Shown here: positions 1-8,822 of the stretch, piece by piece
How the letters are laid out: each line of letters starts with the position of its first letter
How positions within the stretch are numbered: the first letter of the stretch is position 1
Origin: Clostridiaceae bacterium
GTDB lineage: Bacteria; Bacillota; Clostridia; Lachnospirales; Lachnospiraceae
DNA length: 64,000 bases
Reading direction: 5' to 3'
Assembly (NCBI GenBank): GCA_009911305.1
Contig: QXXC01000004.1
Span: 105,250-169,249, forward strand
Notes under the pieces: generated by a model
The model's database searches: none
The model's input: the letters and a program-made list of their open reading frames with translations, nothing else
What the model was told of the DNA's origin: nothing
Made by a program: the position numbers and the translations under genes

Positions 1-7
1 CCAAAAC

Positions 8-841
8 TCATCCCGGCTCTTTCTGACAGGCCGGGCAATACACGCTTCCCCTGCCTCCAATTACCATGCGGCAAAGCGCATTCCCGCAGACCGGGCAGGG
101 CCCGCCTGCATGGCCGTATACCTGCAGAAACGGCGTGTTTCTGTATTCCCGTCCCCTTGTCTCCAGATAGTCCTCCGGCGTAATCTGATTTGTCTCAATA
201 AAATAAGAGAGGCGTTCCGGAATAACAGCCGCAAGGCGCTCCCACTCGTTTTGCTTCAGTGTATTTGCCGGGCGCGCGGGGTGGATTCCCGCTGTGAATA
301 AGATTTCATCGGAATAGATATTGCCGATGCCCGCCAGGATGCTCTGGTCTAACAGACATTCTTTGATTGTCTTCCTGCGCTTTTCCAGGCAGCCTTTCAG
401 ATATCCGGCTGTCAAATCCCTGTCAAACGGTTCCATCCCCAATTTTTCGATCCCGCTGTATGTATCCGTCTCGTCCTTTCCCAGCAGCCAGAAGCGCCCA
501 AACCGGCGTGTATCAGAGAAACGTAATTCCCTGCCGTCGCTGAGGCCAAAAACCACATGCGTATGCTTTTCCTCCGGAACACAGGCCGGAGTCAGAAGAA
601 GACGCCCTGTCATCCTTAAATGCAGCACAAGGCGGTCGCCCCTGTCTGACACGATTGTCAAAAATTTTCCCCTGCGCATCATGCGCTCCAGCCTCTGGCC
701 GGCCAGCCTCCGGCAAAGTTCATCTGCATCCGGATATGCGGCGATTTCCGGGCGCCTGACCGTCACCCGCTCCACTGTAAGGCCCTGGATCTGCGGTTCT
801 ATCACTCTTTTTATCGTTTCCACTTCCGGTAATTCCGGCAT
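8..841 (-). CDS. mutM: Formamidopyrimidine-DNA glycosylase (Fpg/MutM)
   Basis: This base-excision repair enzyme removes oxidised purines such as 8-oxoguanine and nicks the abasic site. The protein begins MPELPEVETIKR, the family N-terminus in which Pro2 is the catalytic nucleophile and Glu3 the acid. The C-terminus carries a four-cysteine zinc finger (CPVCG, then YCPAC). A longer reading frame extends 22 codons upstream, but the start used here leaves Pro2 exposed and has GGAGGT six bases before the ATG. The length of 277 aa is normal. The next gene on the right is on the other strand beyond the hairpin elements, so this start marks the beginning of its own transcript. Confidence 0.97.
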   Translation of the reverse strand: MPELPEVETIKRVIEPQIQGLTVERVTVRRPEIAAYPDADELCRRLAGQRLERMMRRGKFLTIVSDRGDRLVLHLRMTGRLLLTPACVPEEKHTHVVFGLSDGRELRFSDTRRFGRFWLLGKDETDTYSGIEKLGMEPFDRDLTAGYLKGCLEKRRKTIKECLLDQSILAGIGNIYSDEILFTAGIHPARPANTLKQNEWERLAAVIPERLSYFIETNQITPEDYLETRGREYRNTPFLQVYGHAGGPCPVCGNALCRMVIGGRGSVYCPACQKEPG

Positions 842-990
842 ACCTTTACCTCCGTGCGTATTGCTCATAAGCGGCTGTCTGTATATTCCGCCTCTGTTAT
901 GAAACATTTTATTGCCTTATAGCTGGCTTTTAGTGTAGCATGGTTGTTTTGGGATGTCAAATATGGGGAGATTTTATTGAAGTGATTGTT

Positions 991-1162
991 GTGTTGCGGG
1001 CTGTGGTTGATTGTGAGAGGGCCGCCAGTGGCCGGTTCTATATCCATATGAAACCCCGCTTCCGCTCGGAGAAAAGCGCAGCGGACGCTAAGCTCGAAAA
1101 GACCTCGCTAAGCGCCGGCGGTTTTCTACGGGTTTCTTATGGATATAGAACCGGCCGCTGGC
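991..1162 (+). repeat. Hairpin element, copy 1
   Basis: A 33-nt flank is followed by a long stem. The left arm is 1024-1056, the right arm 1130-1162, and the intervening 73 nt are 1057-1129. The arms pair at about 31 of 33 positions plus one G-U. The 73-nt middle is identical to that of the copy at 1418-1589, while the arms differ at seven positions, each compensated in the opposite arm. Reading frames running through it are by-products of the repeat. Confidence 0.85.
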
Positions 1163-1417
1163 TACGTTATCGGTAAGCCTGGAACCAGTCTCGGCCTGCC
1201 GAAATTGTTGTGATATTTTTTAAATTATGTGCTGTATTATTATGTTTTTCAAAAATATCCATAAATAATTTCCTTAATACTTCTTATTTGTTTTAATTAC
1301 CAAAAAATATGAGTTGCTGTAATTATTTGCTAATCTAAAAATTAACAGTAAATATTAACGTTAAAATCTATAATCAACCATTTTATCTGTCAAATATTCA
1401 TAGCCCGCGATCGTGTA
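1163..1417. other. AT-rich spacer between hairpin copies
   Basis: This stretch is strongly AT-rich compared with the surrounding GC-rich DNA and holds no convincing reading frame, RNA gene or terminator. It is bracketed by the two inverted hairpin copies, so all of 991-1589 may have arrived or rearranged as one unit. That is inference; nothing recognisable is seen inside. Confidence 0.5.
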
Positions 1418-1589
1418 GCCAGAGCCAGCTTCCATATCCATCAGGAACCCGTAGAAAACCGCCGGCGCTTAGCGAGGTCTTTTCGAGCTTAGCGTCCGCT
1501 GCGCTTTTCTCCGAGCGGAAGCGGGGTTCCAGATGGATATGGAAGCTGGCTCTGGCGGCCCTCCCACAATCAACCACAGCCCGCAACAC
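1418..1589 (-). repeat. Hairpin element, copy 2 (inverted)
   Basis: This is the reverse complement of the element at 991-1162. The arms are 1418-1450 and 1524-1556, pairing at 32 of 33 positions. The middle (1451-1523) is identical to copy 1. The 33-nt flank at 1557-1589 matches the flank of copy 1 with one change. Arm sequences differ between copies but pairing is kept, which indicates that the folded form matters or that hairpin-templated repair keeps the arms matched. Confidence 0.85.
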
Positions 1590-1742
1590 ATCAAATATTT
1601 TAAATCCATAACTCCCCCTCCAGCCATTACAAATAAATTGACTTTCCCCCCTTTGTATGACAAAATAGCAACTGACAGCATCCATTACAAACTGACACCA
1701 GTCTAAACACTTTCATTTTGGAAAATACACGGGAGATAGCAT

Positions 1743-3002
1743 ATGTGGGCTTACAAACGTTTTCTTAATTATGTTAAAATCTGGACATCCAGCGAACGCG
1801 GCTGCGCGGTTGTCCCCAGCAGCCTGCGCCAGTTTGATCTGGCGCATCTGCTGACTTTTGAGCTGAAGCAGATCGGTCTTTCGGACGCAGAGGTCAATAA
1901 CTACGGTATTGTCTACGCGCATCTTCCCGCCACGCCGGGCTTTGAGGATCGGGCGCATATCGGTTTTATTGCCCATCTCGACACGTTTCCCGACTTCAGC
2001 GGGAAGGACGTCTCCCCTCAGATCATTGAAAATTATGACGGCAAAGATGTTCCTCTCGGCTCGTCAGGGCTCACCCTCAAGGTGTCCGAACACCCGCACC
2101 TTCCCGGCCTGCGCGGGGATACGCTGATCACCACAGACGGAACCACCCTTCTGGGCGCGGACGACAAGGCGGGCATCGCTGAGATCATGACCGCGCTTGA
2201 GCAGATCATGGTCAGGCAGATCCCGCATGGAAGCCTCAGCGTGGCTTTCATACCGGATGAGGAAATCGGAGGCGGCACGGATCATTTTGATCTGGAGCGC
2301 TTCGGGGCTGCATACGCCTATACGGTGGACGGCTGGGATCCGGCGGAGATTGTCTGTGAAAATTTTAACGCTTCGCAGGCTACCATCCATATCCGCGGAA
2401 AAAATCTTCACACCGGCCGGGCGAAGGACAGGCTGATCAATGCGCAGCTCATCGGTATGGAGCTCCACCAGCTACTCCCTCCGCGTGAAACGCCGTCCCA
2501 CACCGAGGGACGCGAAGGCTTTTACCATCTTCTGTCCTCCCATGGAAATGTGGCGGAAGCGGTTCTTGTCTACGCTGTCCGCGATCATGATCCGATCCTG
2601 TTCCAAAAACGTCTGGACACCCTGGCCGGACTGTGCCGGCAGATGAACGAGCGCTACGGCGAACATACGGTACGCATAACTGTCAAAGACGAATACCGCA
2701 ATATGCGGCCGATCATCGAAGCCTGCCCTCATCTCATTGAACACGCGGCGGCGGCAGTCAGGACGGTCGGCCTGACGCCCCGGATATGCTCCACACGGGG
2801 CGGAACCGATGGAGCCAGGCTGAGCTTCAAGGGACTTCCCTGCCCCAACCTTGGAGCCGGCGGCTACGCCTATCACGGCCCCATGGAGCATATCACCGCC
2901 GAATCCATTGAGACCGTCTCGCGGATTCTGATTGAAATCGTCCGCTCCTATGCAAAAGCACAGCCGTTCGGACAGCCCGAACCTCCGCAAAAAGCGTTAT
3001 GA
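1743..3002 (+). CDS. pepT: Peptidase T (tripeptide aminopeptidase, M20 family)
   Basis: This cytoplasmic di-zinc aminopeptidase releases the N-terminal residue of tripeptides. Family motifs occur in order: HLDT (His78, Asp80; metal), GADDKAG (bridging Asp), PDEEIGGG (catalytic Glu pair), NLHTGRAK and STRGGTDGARLS. The 419-aa length is typical and the N-terminus (RFLNYVKIWTSS) aligns with other PepT proteins. GGGAGA lies about six bases before the ATG. The gene stands alone on the plus strand. A hairpin between it and the converging gltS gene has its U-run on the gltS side, so termination of pepT itself is less clear. Confidence 0.95.
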   Translation: MWAYKRFLNYVKIWTSSERGCAVVPSSLRQFDLAHLLTFELKQIGLSDAEVNNYGIVYAHLPATPGFEDRAHIGFIAHLDTFPDFSGKDVSPQIIENYDGKDVPLGSSGLTLKVSEHPHLPGLRGDTLITTDGTTLLGADDKAGIAEIMTALEQIMVRQIPHGSLSVAFIPDEEIGGGTDHFDLERFGAAYAYTVDGWDPAEIVCENFNASQATIHIRGKNLHTGRAKDRLINAQLIGMELHQLLPPRETPSHTEGREGFYHLLSSHGNVAEAVLVYAVRDHDPILFQKRLDTLAGLCRQMNERYGEHTVRITVKDEYRNMRPIIEACPHLIEHAAAAVRTVGLTPRICSTRGGTDGARLSFKGLPCPNLGAGGYAYHGPMEHITAESIETVSRILIEIVRSYAKAQPFGQPEPPQKAL

Positions 3003-3032
3003 TTCACGGCCCGGATACCCCCGCCAAATGAT

Positions 3033-3079
3033 AAAAAAACAGCCGGGCGATGCGGTAATGAAAACCGCATCGCCCGGCA
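3033..3079 (-). terminator. Rho-independent terminator of gltS
   Basis: A 15-bp perfect stem (arms 3042-3056 and 3064-3078, GCCGGGCGATGCGGT and its complement) with a 7-nt loop is followed on the minus strand by TGTTTTTTT. It sits 40 nt beyond the gltS stop and between converging genes. Confidence 0.9.
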
Positions 3080-3116
3080 TATGAACGGTCAGCCGTCATA
3101 CGCGGCCCCATGATTC

Positions 3117-4367
3117 CTATGCGATCAGGCTTCCGAAGATGGAAAGGAAGATCGGGTTATAAATATCGTCAATGATAACGGCAAAGGATGGATAAAGCAC
3201 CCAGGCAATGTTGTGCCATCCGTATTCCTCCATAACGGCCTTTTCGTTTGCAACCGCATTCGGGCCGGAGCCGCAGCCCCATCCGCAGTTTCCGGCTGCC
3301 ATAACGGCTGCGCCGTAGTCGCGCCCAAACATGTTGTAGGAGATGAAGATGGCAAACAGGGCCATGAGGATGGCCTGCGCCAGCAGGATCAGTCCCATCT
3401 GTCCGGCAACCGGAGCCAGCTTTGTGATGTCTGTGGTCATCAGTACCAGGGCCAGGTAAAGCTCCAGGAACATATGCTCAATGGCGTCAACCTCAGGAAC
3501 ATAGAATTGAATGTTGCATGCTTCCATCACATTGCGGGCAATTGCTCCGGCAAACAGGCAGCCGATAAATTTCGGCATTTCAATCATCGGAATATTGTCC
3601 AGCAGACAGTAGATCGGCATTCCGAGCGCAGCGATCAGGAGCGTCATGGCAAACATGGAGATCATCCTGCCATTGTCAAGCGTCGGCGCAGATCCCGTTT
3701 TTGCAGCCTCAGGCTTATCGTTCGGGTCGGATTTTAAACCGTGGCGGGTAATCAGGAAAGCCGCCACCGGGCCGCCGATCAGGGAGCCCATGATATTTCC
3801 CATGGTACCGGCCGCAACGCCGATCGTGGTGGCGTCCGGCGCTCCCATGCTCTCAAAAATCGGGCCGAATGCGGAAGCTGTGCCCACGCCGCCTGACATG
3901 GCGGCTGAGGAACACTGCAGCGCCAGCAGCGGATGAAGCCCGACCAGGCTGCCGACAAGCCAGCCAAGCAGATCCTGCAGCGTAATCAGCAGGCAGGCCG
4001 CGATCGCGATCATCGCGCACAGCTTTCCTCCTGCATTTTTAAGCATTTTCAGGCTGAACCCAAAGCCGACGCACAGGAAGAACAGATTCTGGCATAAATC
4101 CTTTACAATCGCCGCGTCAAAGCTGAATGCGACAATGCCGGCTCCTTTAATAATGGCCACGATCACGGAAAAGATGATACCGGATACGACCGGGGCCGGG
4201 ATCGCGTACTTCCTCAGGAGCGCGGAGCGCGCCACAATGGCACGGCCAAGGAAGATGACAATAGCTGCAAAGCCGAGCGTCGTGAGATACTCAAACTTAA
4301 AGGCCGCGGCCGCCCCGTCAGCCGCGGGAGTGAACGTACCAAAATAGCGCAGGATCGTTTCTGACAT
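3117..4367 (-). CDS. gltS: Sodium/glutamate symporter, GltS family
   Basis: This is an inner-membrane Na+-coupled glutamate carrier. The 416-aa sequence is almost wholly hydrophobic, with about ten membrane segments. It contains the two related glycine-rich re-entrant regions of the family: SGGVGTASAFGP with GTMGNIMGSLIGGP in the first half, and AAGNCGWGCGSGPNAVAN near the end. GGAGGGG lies seven bases before the ATG. It has its own promoter with an operator-like palindrome and a perfect cre-type sequence further upstream, and it ends at a strong terminator. It is therefore a monocistronic unit even though the dehydrogenase operon upstream runs in the same direction. Confidence 0.9.
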   Translation of the reverse strand: MSETILRYFGTFTPAADGAAAAFKFEYLTTLGFAAIVIFLGRAIVARSALLRKYAIPAPVVSGIIFSVIVAIIKGAGIVAFSFDAAIVKDLCQNLFFLCVGFGFSLKMLKNAGGKLCAMIAIAACLLITLQDLLGWLVGSLVGLHPLLALQCSSAAMSGGVGTASAFGPIFESMGAPDATTIGVAAGTMGNIMGSLIGGPVAAFLITRHGLKSDPNDKPEAAKTGSAPTLDNGRMISMFAMTLLIAALGMPIYCLLDNIPMIEMPKFIGCLFAGAIARNVMEACNIQFYVPEVDAIEHMFLELYLALVLMTTDITKLAPVAGQMGLILLAQAILMALFAIFISYNMFGRDYGAAVMAAGNCGWGCGSGPNAVANEKAVMEEYGWHNIAWVLYPSFAVIIDDIYNPIFLSIFGSLIA

Positions 4368-4392
4368 AAATACCCCTCCAATTCATTTTATG

Positions 4393-4448
4393 AAACTTAT
4401 GTAAGTTTTTTATAAAATTACTGTAAACCATGGCGGGGGTAAAGTCAA
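4393..4448 (-). promoter_or_regulatory. gltS promoter with operator-like palindrome
   Basis: On the minus strand TTGACT (4443-4448) and TACAGT (4420-4425) are separated by 17 bp. Just downstream lies the palindrome AAACTTA-TG-TAAGTTT (about 4393-4408), and further TAAGT half-sites recur at 4453-4478. The arrangement suggests a repressor site next to the transcription start; the regulator is unknown. Confidence 0.65.
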
Positions 4449-4481
4449 TTTTAGTAAGTTTATAATGTGTTTTGTAAGTAT

Positions 4482-4495
4482 TGTAACCGTTTACA
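4482..4495. promoter_or_regulatory. Candidate catabolite-responsive element (cre)
   Basis: TGTAACCGTTTACA matches the CcpA-site consensus TGWAANCGNTNWCA at every defined position and is nearly palindromic. It overlaps the stop codon of the isocitrate-type dehydrogenase and lies about 35 bp upstream of the gltS -35 box. HPr kinase and a Crh-like protein are encoded in the same window; no ccpA gene is. Confidence 0.6.
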
Positions 4496-5489
4496 GCTCT
4501 GCTATCACAGCCTCCACGTATTCCTCTGTCGAAGCCGCGCCGCGCAGATCCCGCGTGAGATGTTCCCCTTTGGCCAGCACACGGTCCACCGCCTGCCGTA
4601 TTTTTCCCGCGCATTCAAACTCCTTCAGATACTCCAGCATCATACAGGCTGACCACACAAAGGCGGTCGGGTTTGCAAGGTGTTTTCCGGCGATATCCGG
4701 GGCGCTGCCGTGGACTGCCTCAAACATGGCGTATTCTTTCCCGATATTGCTGGAGGGCACAAGACCCAGTCCGCCGATCAGGCCGCTGCACAGATCGGAG
4801 ATGAGATCGCCGTAAAGGTTCTGCATGACCATGATATCAAACTGGCTGGGATTCATTACCAACTGCATGCAGGTGTTGTCAATGATCTTATCGTCTGCCT
4901 GGATATCCGCATACCCGCGGGCAATCTCTCTGAATATCTCCAGAAACATGCCGTCCGACCTCTTCAGTATGTTTGCCTTATGGACGCAGGTTACTTTTGT
5001 CCGCCCATGAAGCCTGGCATATTCAAAGGCGTCGCGGATGATGCGCTCGCTGGCCTTTCTCGTAACGATCTTGACCGCATGCACCGTATTTTCGTCTATC
5101 TGTTCCTCTTTTCCCACATAGAGGCCCTCTGTATTCTCCCGGAAGATGACGATATCCACATCGTGAAAGGGTGTTTTCACCGCTGTGCTGGATTTTACGG
5201 GCCGGATGTTGGCATACAGGTCATATTTTCCCCTCAGTGTCACGTTCAGAGAGCGGAAGCCCCCGCCCACCGGCGTCGTGATGGGCGCTTTCAGCAGAAC
5301 CCTGGTCTTTTCAAAAGAGGCAAAGGCAGCGTCCGGGATCAGCGCGCCGTTTCTCCTCCACTCCCCCTCTCCTACATCGAATATCTCATACGTCAGAGGC
5401 GCATGCGCCGCCTTCAGGATCCGCAGCGCACTCTCTGCCAGCTCGGGGCCGATCCCGTCCCCGCGAAATACCGTAATTATTTTATTCAT
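4491..5489 (-). CDS. Isocitrate/isopropylmalate dehydrogenase family protein
   Basis: This NAD(P)-linked beta-decarboxylating dehydrogenase of 332 aa starts with the GDGIGPE motif. It carries [11 protein letters not shown] in the substrate-binding region, [14 protein letters not shown] [14 protein letters not shown] catalytic Lys context (seen here as [10 protein letters not shown]), and the metal-binding segment [17 protein letters not shown]. It most resembles the NAD-dependent isocitrate dehydrogenases of anaerobes; tartrate, malate or isopropylmalate-type substrates cannot be excluded. It is the last gene of a three-gene operon with a MatC-type carrier and a DUF6282 protein. That setting suggests breakdown of an imported hydroxy-dicarboxylate rather than a Krebs-cycle role. 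AAAGGAAGG precedes the ATG. Confidence 0.85.
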   Translation of the reverse strand: MNKIITVFRGDGIGPELAESALRILKAAHAPLTYEIFDVGEGEWRRNGALIPDAAFASFEKTRVLLKAPITTPVGGGFRSLNVTLRGKYDLYANIRPVKSSTAVKTPFHDVDIVIFRENTEGLYVGKEEQIDENTVHAVKIVTRKASERIIRDAFEYARLHGRTKVTCVHKANILKRSDGMFLEIFREIARGYADIQADDKIIDNTCMQLVMNPSQFDIMVMQNLYGDLISDLCSGLIGGLGLVPSSNIGKEYAMFEAVHGSAPDIAGKHLANPTAFVWSACMMLEYLKEFECAGKIRQAVDRVLAKGEHLTRDLRGAASTEEYVEAVIAEL

Positions 5490-5529
5490 AATAAGCCTTC
5501 CTTTCTTATTTTAAATTTAGTCCGCTCCA

Positions 5530-6843
5530 TTACAGAATCATGGCCACAGCCAGGTTATAAAATGCACAGCATACCACACTCACAGGTACTGCTACAAACA
5601 GCAGGCGGTTAAAGAGCGAGTTGCGCTCCTCCTCATTGCCGCAGGAGCTTATGATCAGGCTTCCGCCTGAAGAGAATGGGCTGATCGCGCTGCTCTGCGC
5701 GCCCAGAATCGTGCAGGCAAACAGCACTGCCGGATTGAGCCCGGTTGAAACCGCCAGGGACGGAATCAGCGGGAACAGGGCCGGCGCCACTACGCCGGTC
5801 GTGGAGCTGAAAAAGCTCATAAACGCGCCTACCAGGCTGAAGGCCAGGGGCACCATGGCCACAGGGACATTGGAGCCGATCCAGGTGGAAAGGGCGTCGA
5901 TCGTCCCGGCCTTAACCGCCACCGCAATCAGGATCCCGGCTCCGGCGATCATCAAAATAGTATTCCAGGGCACGCGGGCAATGACCTCCTTCTGCGGGGC
6001 CAGGTTCATCAGAAGGGCCGCCACTGCAAAGCAGACCGCTACCAGACCCACATCGATTTTTCCGCTGACGGCGCCAAGGAGGGCGTTTCCCGGAAGCAGA
6101 AGGCTCAGCACAGGGAATACCAGGACAACCCCCATCATAATCAGCATCAGATTCAGGGTTGCGCGCTGGCGCGCGTCAAAGGGCTCGGGCTTTTCAAAGG
6201 TGATTCCCCTGCCGATATTGCGGTTGCTCTTAAACGCAAAGCGGAATATAGCGATCAGGGCCAGTGAAAATACGACTGCCAGGGCAAATATCTTCATCTC
6301 CTCCACAAAAGAATCCGGGACGGCCAGGGACGGCTCTGACTCATATGCTGTGTCAATCAGCCCCCGGAATACCACCCCCAGGGCCGCGGTGGGGAAATTT
6401 CCGCCGGCCAGCGCGCCGCAGTTGATGGCAACCGCCCCGGTCAGCTTATCCATGCGCGCCTCCTCACAGATCAAAAGCGTAATGGGGGCCAGAAATGCCA
6501 GAACCGTAAAGAAGGCCGCTCCCATGACAGACAGCACGACTGCCACAAAGAACAGGGCAAATGGCAAAAGTCCCGGGAATTTCCGGCAGGCATACAAAAG
6601 GCAGGAGGACAGCTTTTCCAGCGTTCCGTTTACGGCCGCAAAGTTATAGAATAGCGAAACCGACAAAATCACGAACATCGTGCTGGTCGGCCAGCAGGCA
6701 ATCAGCTCTTTGGCGCTGATCCCAAGCCCGAAGCAGCCGATCGCATATGCAAACACGATACAGAAAAAGCCGGTATTGATTTTCGTCTTATACCCCAGCG
6801 CCACTGCCAGCGCGATGGAGGCGACAATCAGAGCGCTCATCAT
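5530..6843 (-). CDS. MatC-like dicarboxylate carrier (SLC13-type permease)
   Basis: This is a 437-aa membrane protein with about twelve hydrophobic segments. The N-terminal half resembles the MatC N-terminal domain. The second half contains the paired pattern VPWNTILMIAGAGILIAV followed by a serine-rich re-entrant stretch (SFFSSTTGVVAPALFPLIP) and SPFSSGGSLIISS near the C-terminus, as in dicarboxylate carriers of the ion-transporter superfamily. Its start overlaps the stop of the DUF6282 gene by four bases (ATGA), implying coupled translation. The substrate is inferred to be a C4- or branched dicarboxylate because the next gene is a beta-decarboxylating dehydrogenase. Confidence 0.78.
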   Translation of the reverse strand: MMSALIVASIALAVALGYKTKINTGFFCIVFAYAIGCFGLGISAKELIACWPTSTMFVILSVSLFYNFAAVNGTLEKLSSCLLYACRKFPGLLPFALFFVAVVLSVMGAAFFTVLAFLAPITLLICEEARMDKLTGAVAINCGALAGGNFPTAALGVVFRGLIDTAYESEPSLAVPDSFVEEMKIFALAVVFSLALIAIFRFAFKSNRNIGRGITFEKPEPFDARQRATLNLMLIMMGVVLVFPVLSLLLPGNALLGAVSGKIDVGLVAVCFAVAALLMNLAPQKEVIARVPWNTILMIAGAGILIAVAVKAGTIDALSTWIGSNVPVAMVPLAFSLVGAFMSFFSSTTGVVAPALFPLIPSLAVSTGLNPAVLFACTILGAQSSAISPFSSGGSLIISSCGNEEERNSLFNRLLFVAVPVSVVCCAFYNLAVAMIL

Positions 6844-7733
6844 TTTCCCCGCCCCCCTTCTTCAAGTCCCAGAAGCCTTGCAGGAATGGTTTTGGTCATA
6901 TGGTACACATGCTCTGCCGGAATGCCGTTGTCCACAAGGTACTGCATGTACTCCCCAAACGCCAGCTCCCAGTATGGATTTTCGGTCTGTCCGCCGTCCG
7001 TATCCACCATGACATGCTCATACCCCGCTTCCTTAATCAGCTCCAGATTGGAGGCCAGATTGCTCTTATATCTGCCCCCGCCCATATTCTGCGCATAGCA
7101 GCGCTCCAGGATCACATCGTAATCCCGCGCGATCCGGAGCTGATCCTCAAGGCTCATATCCACAATCCACCATTCGGGGTGTGTGATGACAATATGCTTC
7201 ACCCCCGCCCTCCGGGCCGCCTCCACGACGACAAACGCCTCGTCAGGCGAGATATGGGCCGTTCCCAGAACCGCGCCGTGATCCCGTATCAGCCCGAACA
7301 CATCCTGAAGCTCCGGAACCACCTTCCCGCCGCACACTACGTCCACCCCTGCCGCGGGATCCTGCTTCATCTTCATCAGATGGTTTTTTGCCGACTGGGT
7401 AGGCAGCCACACCACCTTTGCCCCCAGCTTCAGCGCCGTCTCCACCGCCCAGGGATTAATTCCCCCCACCACCCGGTTCAGCGTAATGCTCCCGAACATG
7501 GTAAAATCATTGCTCCCCCCATGTACAATCTCGTTGTGGCGGTTGCATAAGAACGCCCGGTCCATTGTGGTCCCCTGATGCGTCTTAATCACAATCGCGC
7601 GCGCGCCCACGCGGATTCCAGCCTCCATCAGCTCCAGATCATCATACGCCCTCCTGCGCAGATCCGGATTGGAATGGACGTGCATATCAATCACGCCCTT
7701 CATCGAAATCGTTTCCTTTGAAATCTCAGCCAT
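6840..7733 (-). CDS. DUF6282 family amidohydrolase-like protein
   Basis: This 297-aa protein of unknown reaction resembles metal-dependent amidohydrolases. It has MHVHSNPD near the N-terminus (HxH metal pair), VIKTHQG (candidate metal-bridging Lys/His), GTAHISPDEA, ITHPEWW and a late MVDTDGG acidic motif. It is the first gene of the operon with the carrier and dehydrogenase, and AAGGAG lies about 12 bases before the ATG. Members of this domain family have no established function that I know of. By position it may hydrolyse or open the ring of the imported compound before the dehydrogenase acts. Confidence 0.7.
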   Translation of the reverse strand: MAEISKETISMKGVIDMHVHSNPDLRRRAYDDLELMEAGIRVGARAIVIKTHQGTTMDRAFLCNRHNEIVHGGSNDFTMFGSITLNRVVGGINPWAVETALKLGAKVVWLPTQSAKNHLMKMKQDPAAGVDVVCGGKVVPELQDVFGLIRDHGAVLGTAHISPDEAFVVVEAARRAGVKHIVITHPEWWIVDMSLEDQLRIARDYDVILERCYAQNMGGGRYKSNLASNLELIKEAGYEHVMVDTDGGQTENPYWELAFGEYMQYLVDNGIPAEHVYHMTKTIPARLLGLEEGGRGK

Positions 7734-7801
7734 GTTTCATCCTTCTCCTTTCATTTTTTACAGGCTTGTATTTCTCTGGAAATGATTGTATACTATTTCA
7801 G

Positions 7802-7855
7802 ATATCGGAGAAAGGCAATAAATTTAATATGACATATCGGAAAAACCGATATATG
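7802..7855. promoter_or_regulatory. Candidate LysR operator in divergent promoter region
   Basis: The palindrome ATATCGG-AAAAA-CCGATAT (7834-7852) sits 38 bp before the LysR gene. A further half-site ATATCGG occurs at 7802-7808, 32 bp away (about three helical turns). This is the usual layout of a LysR recognition site plus an activation half-site between divergent genes. Confidence 0.65.
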
Positions 7856-7889
7856 GGGTACATGAAATCAAAAAGGGGGAATACACGAA

Positions 7890-8822
7890 ATGAATTTAAA
7901 AGAACTGACGTATATCGTCACAATTGCCAACGAGGGCAGCATCTCCGCGGCGGCGGATAAGCTCTTCATGGCGCAGTCCAGCTTAAGCCAGTCGCTTCAG
8001 GTTTATGAAGCGGAGCTCGGGACGCCGATTTTTATGCGCACCGCCAGAGGCGTCCGGCCCACGGCTTCCGGGGAGGCCTTTATTGGGCGGGCCCGGCAGA
8101 TATTACAGAGCTACCACCTGGCAAAAAATGAGGTCTGGGATATCGAAGGTCTGCGCGGCGGCCGGGTGGAGTTTGGCATCAGCACCTTCCGCGGCACGTA
8201 TCTTCTGCCGCCTGTCTTAAAAAGGTTCCACGAGCTGCACCCGAATGTCCATGTGGAGATCACAGAAATGGACAGCATTGACTTAGAAGATCAGATTCTA
8301 AAGGGGCTCCTGGACATCGCCCTTATCGCCGCCCCTCCGGTGCGCATTAAAAGCCGGGTTGACCCGCTCATGCGCGATGAAATTTTAATTGTGGCCGCTG
8401 ACAGCCATCCTGTCATGGCCCTTGCAAAAGAGCGCACCGACGAGCCCGGGCAGTTGTGGGTCGATTTCCGGGATACTGCAGATTTTGAATACATCCTGGG
8501 GCCGCCGGATACCGTGCTGGGGCGCATGGCCAGACGGGAGTTCCGCAAAGCAGGCCGCGAGCCCGCAGGCTTAAATACGCACATATCCGCGCCTTTTGCC
8601 GCCTCCATGGCGCGCGCCGGGCTGGGGCTTTGCGTCACGTACCGCTCCTGCATCGTTCCCGATCCGTCTGTCGCCTATCTGCGCATCGGGACTGAGGGCG
8701 TTTTCTTAGAACTCGGCCTCACCTACCCGGCCGGGGAATACCGCTCAAAGGCCGCGCAGGCGCTTGGGCGGCTGTTTCACACGATGTATTCCGGAAATGC
8801 GCCGGAGAATTTGCAATTATAA
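7890..8822 (+). CDS. LysR family transcriptional regulator
   Basis: The 310-aa protein has an N-terminal winged helix-turn-helix (MNLKELTYIVTIANEGSI, then AADKLFMAQSSLSQSLQ) and a C-terminal effector-binding domain. It is transcribed away from the DUF6282-carrier-dehydrogenase operon, and an ATATCGG palindrome lies between them, so it most likely controls that operon in response to its substrate. AGGGGG precedes the ATG. Its stop codon overlaps that of the converging HAD gene by a few bases. The effector is unknown. Confidence 0.92.
   Translation: MNLKELTYIVTIANEGSISAAADKLFMAQSSLSQSLQVYEAELGTPIFMRTARGVRPTASGEAFIGRARQILQSYHLAKNEVWDIEGLRGGRVEFGISTFRGTYLLPPVLKRFHELHPNVHVEITEMDSIDLEDQILKGLLDIALIAAPPVRIKSRVDPLMRDEILIVAADSHPVMALAKERTDEPGQLWVDFRDTADFEYILGPPDTVLGRMARREFRKAGREPAGLNTHISAPFAASMARAGLGLCVTYRSCIVPDPSVAYLRIGTEGVFLELGLTYPAGEYRSKAAQALGRLFHTMYSGNAPENLQL

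Noticed and set aside
940..1685. Two reading frames on opposite strands sharing an RFRSEKSAADAKLEK-type peptide
   Set aside because: The similarity is only the translation of the repeated hairpin element; neither has a ribosome-binding site or a family match.
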